DNA of 64,000 nt, taken from the NCBI RefSeq assembly GCF_003480915.1, contig NZ_QUKD01000002.1:62001-126000 (forward strand), in the 5' to 3' direction. Shown here piece by piece: positions 27,244-35,724 of this stretch. The translations under genes and the position numbers were made by a program. The stretch comes from Parabacteroides sp. TM07-1AC (lineage in GTDB: Bacteria; Bacteroidota; Bacteroidia; Bacteroidales; Tannerellaceae). The notes under the pieces were generated by a model. That model was not told the origin of the DNA. It saw only the letters and a list, made by a program, of their open reading frames with translations, and made no database searches. Every line of letters begins with the position of its first letter. Positions within the stretch are counted from its first letter, which is position 1.

Positions 27244-28596
27244 TTAATAAGCTGTGTTTTGCGGATCCCAGTTTGCCCAACCTTTCGTCCAGTCGTTTGT
27301 CCCGTCGAAAGCCCCCTTGTAAGTGACCTTATCGAAGAAGCTGTCGGATAAAACTGAATCGGAGAAATCTGCACCACCGATCTTATCCACTACAACGGAA
27401 GAGTAATCGGCATTTTTCGCTATCAGATCGTTGCTGGAAGCATACACCTGATTGTTCAGGCCTGTTGTTTCGAAATAACTCTTGCTTGCATCATCCTTGA
27501 AGTTTTCCCACATACCGGCAAAGATCACGTTCTTCACCGTAGCACCAGCATTTGCACCCTGAAGATACAAACCATAAGGCCAGCCGGTGAATACAGAGTT
27601 ATATACATTCAGGGCAGAGTTACGACGGATATGCATAGCAGCCTGGAACTGGCCCCCCTTCGCACCGTTGGCAGCATCTTCCGTTGTATAAAGAATTTCG
27701 CTTTCCGCCTTTCCGGCCGACTCGCCATAGAACGGGCCGATCAACGTTACATTCGAGAAGATCGGGTTGGTCAGCGGCTCATTACCTGAACCATTCGCAT
27801 CGTTATCCGACTCAAAGCCGTTAGACTTGGAAGTATCGGCCACCTTCGGGTCACGTACGCCCAACAGGAACTGCAACTTACCGCTATAACCATAATCCGT
27901 ATCGAACTCATCATCCCAACCTTTGTAAGCAATCAGGTGCTTTGCATTCACCGTACCACCGAACCATTCGAAAGAGTCGTCACCACAGAAAGCTACCTGG
28001 ATATATTCAAGTGTCGTACCACGACCCACACCGCCACAAGTCAGACCGTTGATTTCCTTGTTCGGTTCCAGCGGATAGCCGGCAAACTCGATACGTACAT
28101 ACTTCACAATACCAGAATTATCTTCGGGATTGTCACCACCATAGACTGTACGTGGGCCACCTTCAATCTGCGGCTCGTTGGCATTCACAGGAGCGTTACC
28201 ACAGAGGATCAAACCACCCCAATCGCCATAATCACGCGAACCGGCAGCCTGGTCGGAAGTAAAGACGATAGGCTTTTCTGCCGTACCTTCGGCAATGATC
28301 TTACCACCCGGTTCAACGATCAATGAACCCTTCGTTGCTTTCTCTCCTTTGATCACCGTACCCGGTTCGATAGTCAGGGTTACTCCTTTCGTTACATAAA
28401 CAAAGCCTCTCAACAGATTGTTATCTGTTGCTTTCAAAGTCATATCCGAAGTAATTTCGTTTTCCAGTACAACGTCCTTGCTTTCTTCCGGAGTTTCACC
28501 TCCTTGTACAGGATCATCGTCGCTACAAGCTACGTTTCCAAACATCGTGGCCATACACAACATGGCAGCCACACCTTTCAATAAAAACTTGTTCAT
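27244..28596 (-). CDS. Right-handed beta-helix-like lipoprotein paired with a TonB-dependent receptor
   Basis: This 450-residue lipoprotein (lipobox NVAC, Cys24, followed by SDDDP, an export signal typical of surface lipoproteins of Bacteroidota) has repeating short beta-strands. These include GFVYVTKGVTLTIEPGTVIKG, WGGLILCGNAPVNA and VFTGWPYGLYLQGA, suggesting a parallel beta-helix. It has no recognised catalytic motif. It follows the TonB-dependent receptor gene by 35 bases on the same strand, so it is probably its surface binding partner, in the way SusD serves SusC. The ligand is unknown. Related pairs are widespread in Bacteroidota, but I cannot assign a substrate. Confidence 0.75.
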   Translation of the reverse strand: MNKFLLKGVAAMLCMATMFGNVACSDDDPVQGGETPEESKDVVLENEITSDMTLKATDNNLLRGFVYVTKGVTLTIEPGTVIKGEKATKGSLIVEPGGKIIAEGTAEKPIVFTSDQAAGSRDYGDWGGLILCGNAPVNANEPQIEGGPRTVYGGDNPEDNSGIVKYVRIEFAGYPLEPNKEINGLTCGGVGRGTTLEYIQVAFCGDDSFEWFGGTVNAKHLIAYKGWDDEFDTDYGYSGKLQFLLGVRDPKVADTSKSNGFESDNDANGSGNEPLTNPIFSNVTLIGPFYGESAGKAESEILYTTEDAANGAKGGQFQAAMHIRRNSALNVYNSVFTGWPYGLYLQGANAGATVKNVIFAGMWENFKDDASKSYFETTGLNNQVYASSNDLIAKNADYSSVVVDKIGGADFSDSVLSDSFFDKVTYKGAFDGTNDWTKGWANWDPQNTAY

Positions 28597-28631
28597 AATA
28601 AAACTAATTTAGTTTGTATAAGTGATTTCAA

Positions 28632-31427
28632 TTAAAACTTAACGGATACTCCCACGTTGACCGTCACTCCCGGGCGATAGCTGCGGACCAACTGCTCCAC
28701 TTCGCGTTTCGCTCCGGCTGCATCTGTCAGCTCCAGGAATTGTTTATACTCGATCTTCGAGTTCAACAGGTCTTTGACACCGGCTTTCAGTTCCACATAG
28801 TTACCCAGCTTCTTCGAGAAACTCAGGTCCAGCGAGTTGCGGGGCATCTCATAGATATCGGGGATATCGTCGTTCGGGTTCTGCGCCGGTACACCCACCG
28901 TTTCGATACGCTTGCCGATCCGGTTGTAGAGAACCGAGGCCGACAACCCTTTCGTGTCATTCTGATAGAAAAGCCCTGTGTTGATCAGGTAAGGCGACTG
29001 TCCCTGCATAGCCCGGTCGCGTTCGAAAGAACCTTCAGGGAAATAGACCTTACTATGGATATAAGCACCGTTGAACACGAAGCTCAGGTCTTTCAGCCCG
29101 ATAAAGTCCAGGTGCTTCTTAATATCCACTTCCACTCCGAACGCTTTGGCATGATCGGCATTGTGATAGGTATACTGCAAACCCGAACCCGCCTCACGGT
29201 AGGTCTGTTCGATCGGATCGGCAAAATATTTATAGAAACCGCCTATCGTCACCGTCTCGCCCGGGGAAGGATACAGCTCGTAACGCAGATCCACACTATT
29301 GGTATAAGCATTCTTCAAATCTACATTTCCGGTGATATTGGCATCGAGAGCAAAGTCGTAATACACATAGGGAACAACCTCGCGAAACTCGGGACGGTTC
29401 ACCGAACGGCCATACGCCACCCTCACCTGCTGCTTGTCCGTCAGGCTGTAAGCCACATTCAGGGAAGGGAAGAACTCGGTCGAATTCTGGTCGAGGTGCA
29501 CCGGTTTAATGCCATCCGACTCGTAACCGTCCAGCTTCAACTGGTAGTACTCCATACGGACACCGACATTTGCATTCAATTTCTCCCCGTAATTCAACTT
29601 CGCAGACACATAAGCCGATCCCAACAGATTATCGGAGGTATAAGAGTCGCTTTTGTTAGTACTCTCTTTCATATAAATACGGTCGGCAGAGATATTCTCG
29701 TCCGAGAAGATCGAACTGTAATCCCATTCGGCAAAGCGGTTGTAACCGTTACCCAACAGGTTGTAGACAAAACGACGGGCATCGAAATTACGTTTCTTAT
29801 ATTCACCGTATACACCGGCATTCAAGGTCGGTTTGAACAGATCGGACACGGTAAAGATATGCTCATAGTTGGTTGCCAGGGAAAAGCTGTTATCCTTCAG
29901 ATCCTGATAGTAACGGGTGGGGTCGGATACGTAATACTTCAGTTCACCGTCCTGTTTGCGTTCCATCGACTTCACCACTTTGCGGTCGGGTTCATTGTAG
30001 GCAGCATAGGCATAACCGGCCGTCCAGTCCACCTTATCGACGTCGTCATTCCAGCGGTGCTCACCGGCCAGCTGACCGGCATAGGTAGTACGTCCGGTGT
30101 AGAGCGATTCCCATTTGCGGATATTTTCTTCCGAATAATAGTCCGTACCCTGGCGTTGCGTCAGGGAAGACGAACCGCGCTGGTTAAAGAAGTTACGGAA
30201 CTCATATTTCGTGTTCCCTTTCAGGAAAGACCAATTGAACAAAGCGCCCAGCTTAGTCGTATTCTTATATTGCACGTCGTCGTATTTATAACGGTAAGAC
30301 GACTGGTCGTTCGTCATATCATACGACAGGTAGTTATTGTTCTTCAGTTCGTAATAATCGTATCCCGTACTATAATTTACGTTGGTGATATTTCCGATCT
30401 TCCAATCGCCGATATTGAACAGGCGGTTCATGGTAAAGGTCAGCTTCTGTTCCGGCAGTGCGGTGAAATGGCTGATGTCCCAGCCCGTATTCACCCGGCG
30501 GGTAAAGGCGGCGGCATCCAAAGTGCTTACATCGTTCAGGTGGGCAGGCGTACCGGAAGGCAGCGCACGTTTACCGGCACCGAAACCCAGATAGTCGATC
30601 GCATGTCCTTTCGTCAACTGGAAATCACGGAAAGTAGCATTCGTATTAAAGCCCAGTTGGTAAGAGACATTGAAGGTATTCCCCTCAGGGACATTCTTCG
30701 TCATCAATCGTACGAAACCACCTGAGAAATCGGCAGGCAGTTCAGCCGACGGACTTTTATAGACCATCATATTATCGATCAGCGAAGAAGGCAATACATC
30801 GAAGGAAAAGGCACGGCTATCCGTCTCACTCGACGGGGTGGTGGCATTGTTCAGCCAGACATTATTATAACGCTGTGCCAGACCGCGGACTACGATGAAA
30901 CGGTCGTCCACGATCGTGATACCGGGAATACGGCGAAGTACCTCGGCAGCATCGCTATCCTGCGTCTTACTGATCTGCTGGGCGGATATTCCGCTTACGA
31001 CGGGAAGGCTTTTGCGGACTGTATTCAATACCGCCGTCTCCGTCCCCAGTTTCCGCTGGGCAACTACCACGACATTTTGTAGTTGGAGGTCGGCATCCGA
31101 CAGTTCGATGCGTACGACTGCTTCCTGATGGGCTACTACCGCCACATCTTTTATATTTTGCGTTTTATAAGATACGTAAGATGCAACCAGCGTATACTTA
31201 CCCGGCTGTACCTTTTCAATACGGAAATTCCCGTCTATATCTGTAATAGCTCCGATAGTCGTTCCTTCAATGGATACGGTTGCCCCGATCAATGGTTCTT
31301 TAAATTTAGCATCCGTTACAGTCCCGCAGATAACGCCTGTCTGTGCCTGGGCCGTCAGCGCAAGAAAACTTCCGAACAGCAGGAGGACCAGCATCAACAG
31401 CCCTCTCTTTTCACGCTTATTTCTCAT
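28632..31427 (-). CDS. TonB-dependent outer-membrane receptor with N-terminal CarboxypepD domain
   Basis: This 931-residue receptor is not of the SusC type. The ATG at 31427 (MRNKREKRGLLM) gives a good signal peptide ending AQAQ; a TTG 33 bases upstream also lies in frame. Next come a carboxypeptidase-regulatory-like domain (GTVTDAKFKEPLIGATVSIEG), a TonB-box-like VVVVAQRK, a plug (EVLRRIPGITIVDDRFIVVRG) and a barrel ending VTVNVGVSVKF. The plug with LAQRYNNVWLNNATTPS is typical of the receptor class paired with beta-helix lipoproteins. Substrate unknown. A promoter box (complement of CAAAAGTA) lies 31 bases before the start. Confidence 0.88.
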   Translation of the reverse strand: MRNKREKRGLLMLVLLLFGSFLALTAQAQTGVICGTVTDAKFKEPLIGATVSIEGTTIGAITDIDGNFRIEKVQPGKYTLVASYVSYKTQNIKDVAVVAHQEAVVRIELSDADLQLQNVVVVAQRKLGTETAVLNTVRKSLPVVSGISAQQISKTQDSDAAEVLRRIPGITIVDDRFIVVRGLAQRYNNVWLNNATTPSSETDSRAFSFDVLPSSLIDNMMVYKSPSAELPADFSGGFVRLMTKNVPEGNTFNVSYQLGFNTNATFRDFQLTKGHAIDYLGFGAGKRALPSGTPAHLNDVSTLDAAAFTRRVNTGWDISHFTALPEQKLTFTMNRLFNIGDWKIGNITNVNYSTGYDYYELKNNNYLSYDMTNDQSSYRYKYDDVQYKNTTKLGALFNWSFLKGNTKYEFRNFFNQRGSSSLTQRQGTDYYSEENIRKWESLYTGRTTYAGQLAGEHRWNDDVDKVDWTAGYAYAAYNEPDRKVVKSMERKQDGELKYYVSDPTRYYQDLKDNSFSLATNYEHIFTVSDLFKPTLNAGVYGEYKKRNFDARRFVYNLLGNGYNRFAEWDYSSIFSDENISADRIYMKESTNKSDSYTSDNLLGSAYVSAKLNYGEKLNANVGVRMEYYQLKLDGYESDGIKPVHLDQNSTEFFPSLNVAYSLTDKQQVRVAYGRSVNRPEFREVVPYVYYDFALDANITGNVDLKNAYTNSVDLRYELYPSPGETVTIGGFYKYFADPIEQTYREAGSGLQYTYHNADHAKAFGVEVDIKKHLDFIGLKDLSFVFNGAYIHSKVYFPEGSFERDRAMQGQSPYLINTGLFYQNDTKGLSASVLYNRIGKRIETVGVPAQNPNDDIPDIYEMPRNSLDLSFSKKLGNYVELKAGVKDLLNSKIEYKQFLELTDAAGAKREVEQLVRSYRPGVTVNVGVSVKF

Positions 31428-31457
31428 TCTTTTACTTGTTGTTACATTTATTTGCCG

Positions 31458-31465
31458 CAAAAGTA
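31458..31465 (-). promoter_or_regulatory. Promoter -7 box for the TonB-dependent receptor
   Basis: The complement of CAAAAGTA is TACTTTTG (TAnnTTTG). It would start transcription near 31450, about 25 bases before the ATG at 31427, which also argues against the longer TTG start. Confidence 0.5.
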
Positions 31466-31545
31466 GAGGCGAAATATTTCAGTTAAATTTAGAAGGGATG
31501 ACAATACGGTAACGAGTGTTACGATTTGTTGACAAATAAATTTAC

Positions 31546-31553
31546 TACATTTG
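31546..31553 (+). promoter_or_regulatory. Promoter -7 box for the DUF3843-like gene
   Basis: TACATTTG matches TAnnTTTG, with TTG 17 bases upstream (31526-31528). A start near 31560 implies that the ATG at 31592, not an earlier TTG at 31526, begins translation. Confidence 0.55.
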
Positions 31554-31591
31554 CATCTTTATTAATCAAAAGCGTAAATGACGATTATAAG

Positions 31592-32857
31592 ATGAAGAAC
31601 ACAAAGATTTTCCCAAAAGACTGGTTGCAACTGCATCCATATAAACAATCCGGACCAACCGACCTTTATTATACCCGTATCGCCAATCAGATACACGATA
31701 TAATGTTACATACCGATCTGGCAAACTCGTTCGACAAAGAAGATGTTATCCAGATCAGTATGCGTATGGCGGCTTATTTCGAGGATGTAATCTCCGGCCT
31801 CAACATATGGCATTCTTTCATCACGGAATATAAGAAACAGACAGGCAACTATCTCCCTTTCTATACCGTCAGTGACCATTATTACGATGACGAAGCTAAC
31901 CTCGAAGATGTCCGTTTCCTACTCTGGCACTACACCCAGCAGTATCACGGAGCCAAGAAAGGAACTTTCGTCAACCCGGATAACCCGACGAACGAAGAGA
32001 CAGGCCGCTTGATCTACCAGCTATTCTGCCAGGAGTGGACTACCGCCCCGGAAAACAGTAAGATGCAGGCTTTATTCGCCTCGGAAACGTCCTATGAGAC
32101 AGCGGAAGAATATGAAATATTATTGCACTGGTTCCATTACGATTCGTATTTATTCACGGACACGAAATATAACCTGAGCGAAACGATCAAGGAGTTCTGG
32201 CGTCAGAACCCGGGCAATAAGGAGAATACGGAGGCAATCATGACGATCCATAATTCTCTGGCCCATATTGATCGTACGGCACTCCTGGCTTATACTTCAC
32301 CCAAATGGCTGTCACTCATCCTGCCGGAAACGCATCCTGCTCACGCTTTCTTCGCTGAACAGGCAGAGCAAGCAGAAAACTTCATCGACCCGGCCATCAA
32401 GGAAAGGGAAGAAAGCAACAAGGCTGCCTACGACAAATTCACCGCAGTTGCCGACGGTAAGTTGTTATTCTACATGAAGAGCAAGCAGGAGTTCATCGAT
32501 TTCGCCTCTCAGCAGTTGAAACTGGAAGATAGCGAATATACTCCGTTGGCAAACTGTATCGAATTCGACAAATTTGCCATATATGCATCTCCGAAAGAGG
32601 GTTTGCAATTAGTTGTGGATGGTATCGAATACATCAAAGACGAACAGAATCCTTTCTACAATGAGAAAAAGGCATCCGAACAGGCACTTGCTTTCTTCAT
32701 CGTCAAACATTGTAGCATGGACTTGCTGAAAGCCCTAGAAGAACGTGGTATGCTGGCAGATGCACAGACGAAGAGCCTGTACAGCCCGGAACGCGGAAAA
32801 GAGATTATTCATGGGAACTGGGAGTTCCTGGCGAAGTATTTTATAAGAGAGGTGTAA
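31592..32857 (+). CDS. DUF3843-like protein, unknown function
   Basis: This 421-residue cytoplasmic protein (MKNTKIFPKDWLQLHPYKQS) has no signal peptide or membrane segment. I believe it is DUF3843, a Bacteroidetes-specific family with no known function. Charged and aromatic residues are spread throughout (FEDVISGLNIWHSFI, HWFHYDSYLFTD), suggesting a helical fold. No enzyme motif is seen. It is transcribed from its own promoter-like box and converges on the Gfo/Idh/MocA gene, separated by an inverted-repeat element. Confidence 0.7.
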   Translation: MKNTKIFPKDWLQLHPYKQSGPTDLYYTRIANQIHDIMLHTDLANSFDKEDVIQISMRMAAYFEDVISGLNIWHSFITEYKKQTGNYLPFYTVSDHYYDDEANLEDVRFLLWHYTQQYHGAKKGTFVNPDNPTNEETGRLIYQLFCQEWTTAPENSKMQALFASETSYETAEEYEILLHWFHYDSYLFTDTKYNLSETIKEFWRQNPGNKENTEAIMTIHNSLAHIDRTALLAYTSPKWLSLILPETHPAHAFFAEQAEQAENFIDPAIKEREESNKAAYDKFTAVADGKLLFYMKSKQEFIDFASQQLKLEDSEYTPLANCIEFDKFAIYASPKEGLQLVVDGIEYIKDEQNPFYNEKKASEQALAFFIVKHCSMDLLKALEERGMLADAQTKSLYSPERGKEIIHGNWEFLAKYFIREV

Positions 32858-32890
32858 GAATAATTATTAGCAAGATATGAGCTATCTATC

Positions 32891-33022
32891 CAGTTTGTAT
32901 TAAGGAACGCAGATGACGCAGACGAGCGCAGATAAACGCAGATAATATATTGTTTTAAAGAAAATAAAAAGTCTGCGAGCATCTGCGTATTCTGTGTCAT
33001 CTGCGTCCCCTAATACGATCTG
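32891..33022. repeat. Inverted-repeat element between convergent genes
   Basis: About 130 bases form a long imperfect inverted repeat. The left end (GTATTAAGGAACGCAGATGAC) mirrors the right end, and both arms carry several ACGCAGAT-type units (also GCGCAGAT and ATCTGCGT). Units of this type are dispersed in Bacteroidota genomes in my recollection. It separates two converging genes and could act as a bidirectional transcription end; it may be a small non-autonomous repeat element. No protein is encoded. Confidence 0.65.
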
Positions 33023-33060
33023 AATAGGTTCAAAATTGACAAATAGTGAATCCCCCTCCA

Positions 33061-34086
33061 CTACTTGTCAGCCGGATAAACAATCCCCAACTGCCTCCGT
33101 ATCTCGTCGATAATCTCCAGGGTAATCAATGAATTGTCATGGCTATTAATAGACGACTCGCGTTCTCCGGCCTGTATAAGATTCAAAAACTCTGCCACTT
33201 CATAATAATATTCATTTTTATCTGTCACCGCACTTATATCTACCGGTTCAGAAACAGCTGTCTTTCCTGCACCCGCCGGGATGCGGGGGGTATAAGTAAC
33301 CTTTCCTATTATATTTATACGATCCAGATTGATATTTCCCTCCTCACCCTGTATCTCCGTAGGCAGATAGGAATTAGCAATCTTTGAATAAAGGATAGTC
33401 GCATTCATCTCATCATACAGGAAATTCACCGCCCCTTGTCCGTCTGCTCCGGAGGAAAGTACAATACCCGTTGCTTCCACTTTCTTCGGTCGTCCGAACA
33501 GGACCACCATCGGGTAAAGCGTATAGATACCTATATCCATCATCGCCCCGTTCGACAATTCCGGCTTAAAGGCATTCAATACAATCCCTTCCTTATACTT
33601 ATCATAACGCGAGGAATACTGGCAATAGCAAGAGAAATAACGGCGTATCGTTCCCAAACGGCTCAGATTATCACGGACGGCACGGAAGTTCGGGGTCAAT
33701 GTCGGCTTCATCGCCTCCATCAACGTTACGTTATATGTATGGGAAGCCTCGATCATCTTTTTCGCTTCCAGCGCATTCGAGGCAAAAGGTTTTTCACACA
33801 AGACATGCTTGCCGTATTTCATGCAAAGGATACTCTGTACCGCATGCAAGAAATTAGGAGATGCAATATAAACAGCATCGATCAGCGGACTTTGTGCCAT
33901 TTCCTCCAAAGAGGTAAAAGTATAAGGAATCTGATGTTTGGCAGCAAATTCATCCGCCCGCTCCTGTGTTCGTGAATAAACGGCCGCCAACTCAAAACGT
34001 TCATCCTGCCGTGCCCCGGCAATCACCCAGTCTGTTATAAAATTCGTTCCGACTACACCGAAACGTATCTTGTTATTCGTTGTCAT
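33061..34086 (-). CDS. Gfo/Idh/MocA-family NAD(P)-dependent oxidoreductase
   Basis: This 341-residue protein has an N-terminal Rossmann fold (RFGVVGTNFITDWVIAGAR), the family motif LCEKPFASNALEA near residue 98, and a C-terminal alpha/beta dimerisation domain (SNGAMMDIGIYTLYPM). These enzymes oxidise or reduce sugars, inositols and related compounds with NAD(P). No signal peptide is seen, so it is cytoplasmic. It lies 29 bases downstream of the ComB-like gene on the same strand, which may only be chance. The substrate cannot be told from sequence. Confidence 0.88.
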   Translation of the reverse strand: MTTNNKIRFGVVGTNFITDWVIAGARQDERFELAAVYSRTQERADEFAAKHQIPYTFTSLEEMAQSPLIDAVYIASPNFLHAVQSILCMKYGKHVLCEKPFASNALEAKKMIEASHTYNVTLMEAMKPTLTPNFRAVRDNLSRLGTIRRYFSCYCQYSSRYDKYKEGIVLNAFKPELSNGAMMDIGIYTLYPMVVLFGRPKKVEATGIVLSSGADGQGAVNFLYDEMNATILYSKIANSYLPTEIQGEEGNINLDRINIIGKVTYTPRIPAGAGKTAVSEPVDISAVTDKNEYYYEVAEFLNLIQAGERESSINSHDNSLITLEIIDEIRRQLGIVYPADK

Positions 34087-34115
34087 TGTTCTTATCTTTC
34101 AATCGTTTATCAATA

Positions 34116-34847
34116 TCAGTATTCTTTGGTTCTCAAAACTAAAACACCTCCTTCTATCGTCAACTCCGGCACTACCGCCGCACTGTTCAAAGTCAGGCAA
34201 TACGGAACCGAATCTGCCAAATGATTTGCTTTCAAACGAGCCATATGATCCGTCGGATCGATATAAGCCAGTAAGTTATCCCGGTTATTCGTCCACATAT
34301 CGCGGGCAATGATCGCCGCATCGGTAGCCGGTTCATATTCACCGGTAGCGACAAGGGCATCGACCAAAGCACCTCCGAACAAAGTATCTTCTATATTCAC
34401 CTTATCCTGCCAGCCGGAACACAATACGACAACATCCCGCCCATGCTTCCGGCAAAAGTCCGCCACTGCCTGCAAATTGATAAATGCTCCGGTGATAACA
34501 CGATAAGCCGATTTAGCGATCGTTATCGCTTTGGTTCCGTTGGTCGTCGTAAAGATTACATCCTTTCCGACCACTTTCTCCGGCGTATAGTCGAACGGTG
34601 AATTTCCGAAGTCGGCAAAATCACATCGTTTCACATTGCGTTCGGCTCCGACCAACCAGCCTTTTCTCTTATATTCCATCGCTTCCTCCACGGAGGCAAC
34701 CGGGCGGATACTACTTATTCCATTCTGAAAAGCCGCTGCCATCGTCGTCGTTGCACGGAATACATCCACCACGACAACGATCGCCTCCGGGTTATGATAT
34801 ACCGGATACAGCGCCGGCGAAAAACAAACATCAATATTCATAATCAT
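34116..34847 (-). CDS. 2-phosphosulfolactate phosphatase-family (ComB) protein
   Basis: This 243-residue protein matches the ComB family: VVVDVFRATTTMAAAFQNG near the N-terminus, VIFTTTNGTKAI near residue 95 and SGWQDKVNIEDTLFGGALVD near 145. In methanogens ComB dephosphorylates 2-phosphosulfolactate on the path to coenzyme M. In bacteria the same family occurs without that pathway, and its substrate is usually unclear. No sulfolactate-pathway partner is visible here. A second in-frame ATG lies two codons in (34841). A promoter box (complement of CAAAAGTA) is at 34875-34882. Confidence 0.85.
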   Translation of the reverse strand: MIMNIDVCFSPALYPVYHNPEAIVVVVDVFRATTTMAAAFQNGISSIRPVASVEEAMEYKRKGWLVGAERNVKRCDFADFGNSPFDYTPEKVVGKDVIFTTTNGTKAITIAKSAYRVITGAFINLQAVADFCRKHGRDVVVLCSGWQDKVNIEDTLFGGALVDALVATGEYEPATDAAIIARDMWTNNRDNLLAYIDPTDHMARLKANHLADSVPYCLTLNSAAVVPELTIEGGVLVLRTKEY

Positions 34848-34874
34848 TTCGTTTTTATCATCCTATATCATTCA

Positions 34875-34882
34875 CAAAAGTA
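34875..34882 (-). promoter_or_regulatory. Promoter -7 box for the ComB-like gene
   Basis: CAAAAGTA reads TACTTTTG on the minus strand (TAnnTTTG), 28 bases upstream of the ATG. I see no clear -33 element. Confidence 0.45.
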
Positions 34883-35078
34883 CTGGATAATTCGCTGAAT
34901 ACCTAATTCGAATACTCTGCAACTACCTATAATATAAAAGATTCTATAATAAAAATGAGGATTAACCAAATTACCCTGATAAAATGTTATAGTATCTACA
35001 ATCGTCTATTTATTAGAAACCTTTTCATCATCCGCTTGTTTTTTTACTACATTTTGAAAACGTTTTAAACTAAATCGT

Positions 35079-35669
35079 ATGAAAAGAATTGTATCTTTTA
35101 TCGTCGTTTTCACTCTTGTTATAGGGGGAATGACACATGTACAGGCTCAGAGTAAAGCCGCAGAAAAAGCAGAGAAAAAGTTAGAAAGAGAAGCTAAAAG
35201 AGAAGCCAGAGAAGCTAAGGATGCTATCATGGATGAGCAGGAGTTCAACACAGCCATGCAAGCTATCAGCGACCAGTCTTTTGTTTTGGAAGCCAACTCC
35301 GTACAACCTATGAACGGAATGGTTTACTATGTGAACTCAAACACCAACTTCGTCTCTTTAAACAATGGCCAGGCAATGGTACAGATCGCATCCAACTCTC
35401 CGTATCCAGGTCCTAACGGCTTAGGTGGCGTAACAGTTCAGGGTAGCGCATCAAACATTCAGACCAAGCAGGATAAAGACGGGAATGTCTATCTGTCTAT
35501 GAGTGTTCAGGGTATCTTCATCTCTGCCACAGTAAATCTGACACTGATGAACGGCAGCAACAGAGCAACCGTAACGGTAGACCCGAACTTCTCAGGAAGA
35601 GACTTGACAATGACAGGCACATTGCTCCCATATTCTCAATCAAACATTTTCCAGGGAACAACCTATTAA
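35079..35669 (+). CDS. DUF4251-family secreted protein
   Basis: This 196-residue protein has a signal peptide (residues 1-24, ending VQAQ), a Lys/Glu/Arg/Ala-rich helical stretch (about 26-50), then a beta-rich domain (SVQPMNGMVYYVNSNTNFVS, GLGGVTVQGSASN). This organisation is that of DUF4251, common in Bacteroidota and of unknown function. It is likely periplasmic. It ends 9 bases before a strong bidirectional terminator shared with the converging NagB-like gene. Confidence 0.82.
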   Translation: MKRIVSFIVVFTLVIGGMTHVQAQSKAAEKAEKKLEREAKREAREAKDAIMDEQEFNTAMQAISDQSFVLEANSVQPMNGMVYYVNSNTNFVSLNNGQAMVQIASNSPYPGPNGLGGVTVQGSASNIQTKQDKDGNVYLSMSVQGIFISATVNLTLMNGSNRATVTVDPNFSGRDLTMTGTLLPYSQSNIFQGTTY

Positions 35670-35677
35670 TTGAAAAA

Positions 35678-35713
35678 GAAGGTATCCTTTTCAGGATACC
35701 TTCTCTATTTTTA
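35678..35713. terminator. Bidirectional intrinsic terminator
   Basis: AGAAGGTATCC (35678-35688) pairs perfectly with GGATACCTTCT (35695-35705) around a 6-base loop. A T-rich tail follows on the plus strand, and AAAAAG on the other side supplies a U-run for the minus strand. It lies between the converging DUF4251 and NagB-like genes. Confidence 0.85.
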
Positions 35714-35724
35714 GAATACTATTC

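Noticed and set aside
28740..30725. A 661-codon open frame antisense to the TonB-dependent receptor
   Set aside because: It is the opposite-strand shadow of a strongly coding gene. Its composition (rich in His, Arg, Gln and Ile runs) has no family motif, and the receptor on the other strand has full signatures.
34116..34847. Coenzyme M biosynthesis pathway
   Set aside because: Only the ComB-like gene is present. ComA, ComC and other partners are not in the window, and bacterial ComB homologues often have other roles.
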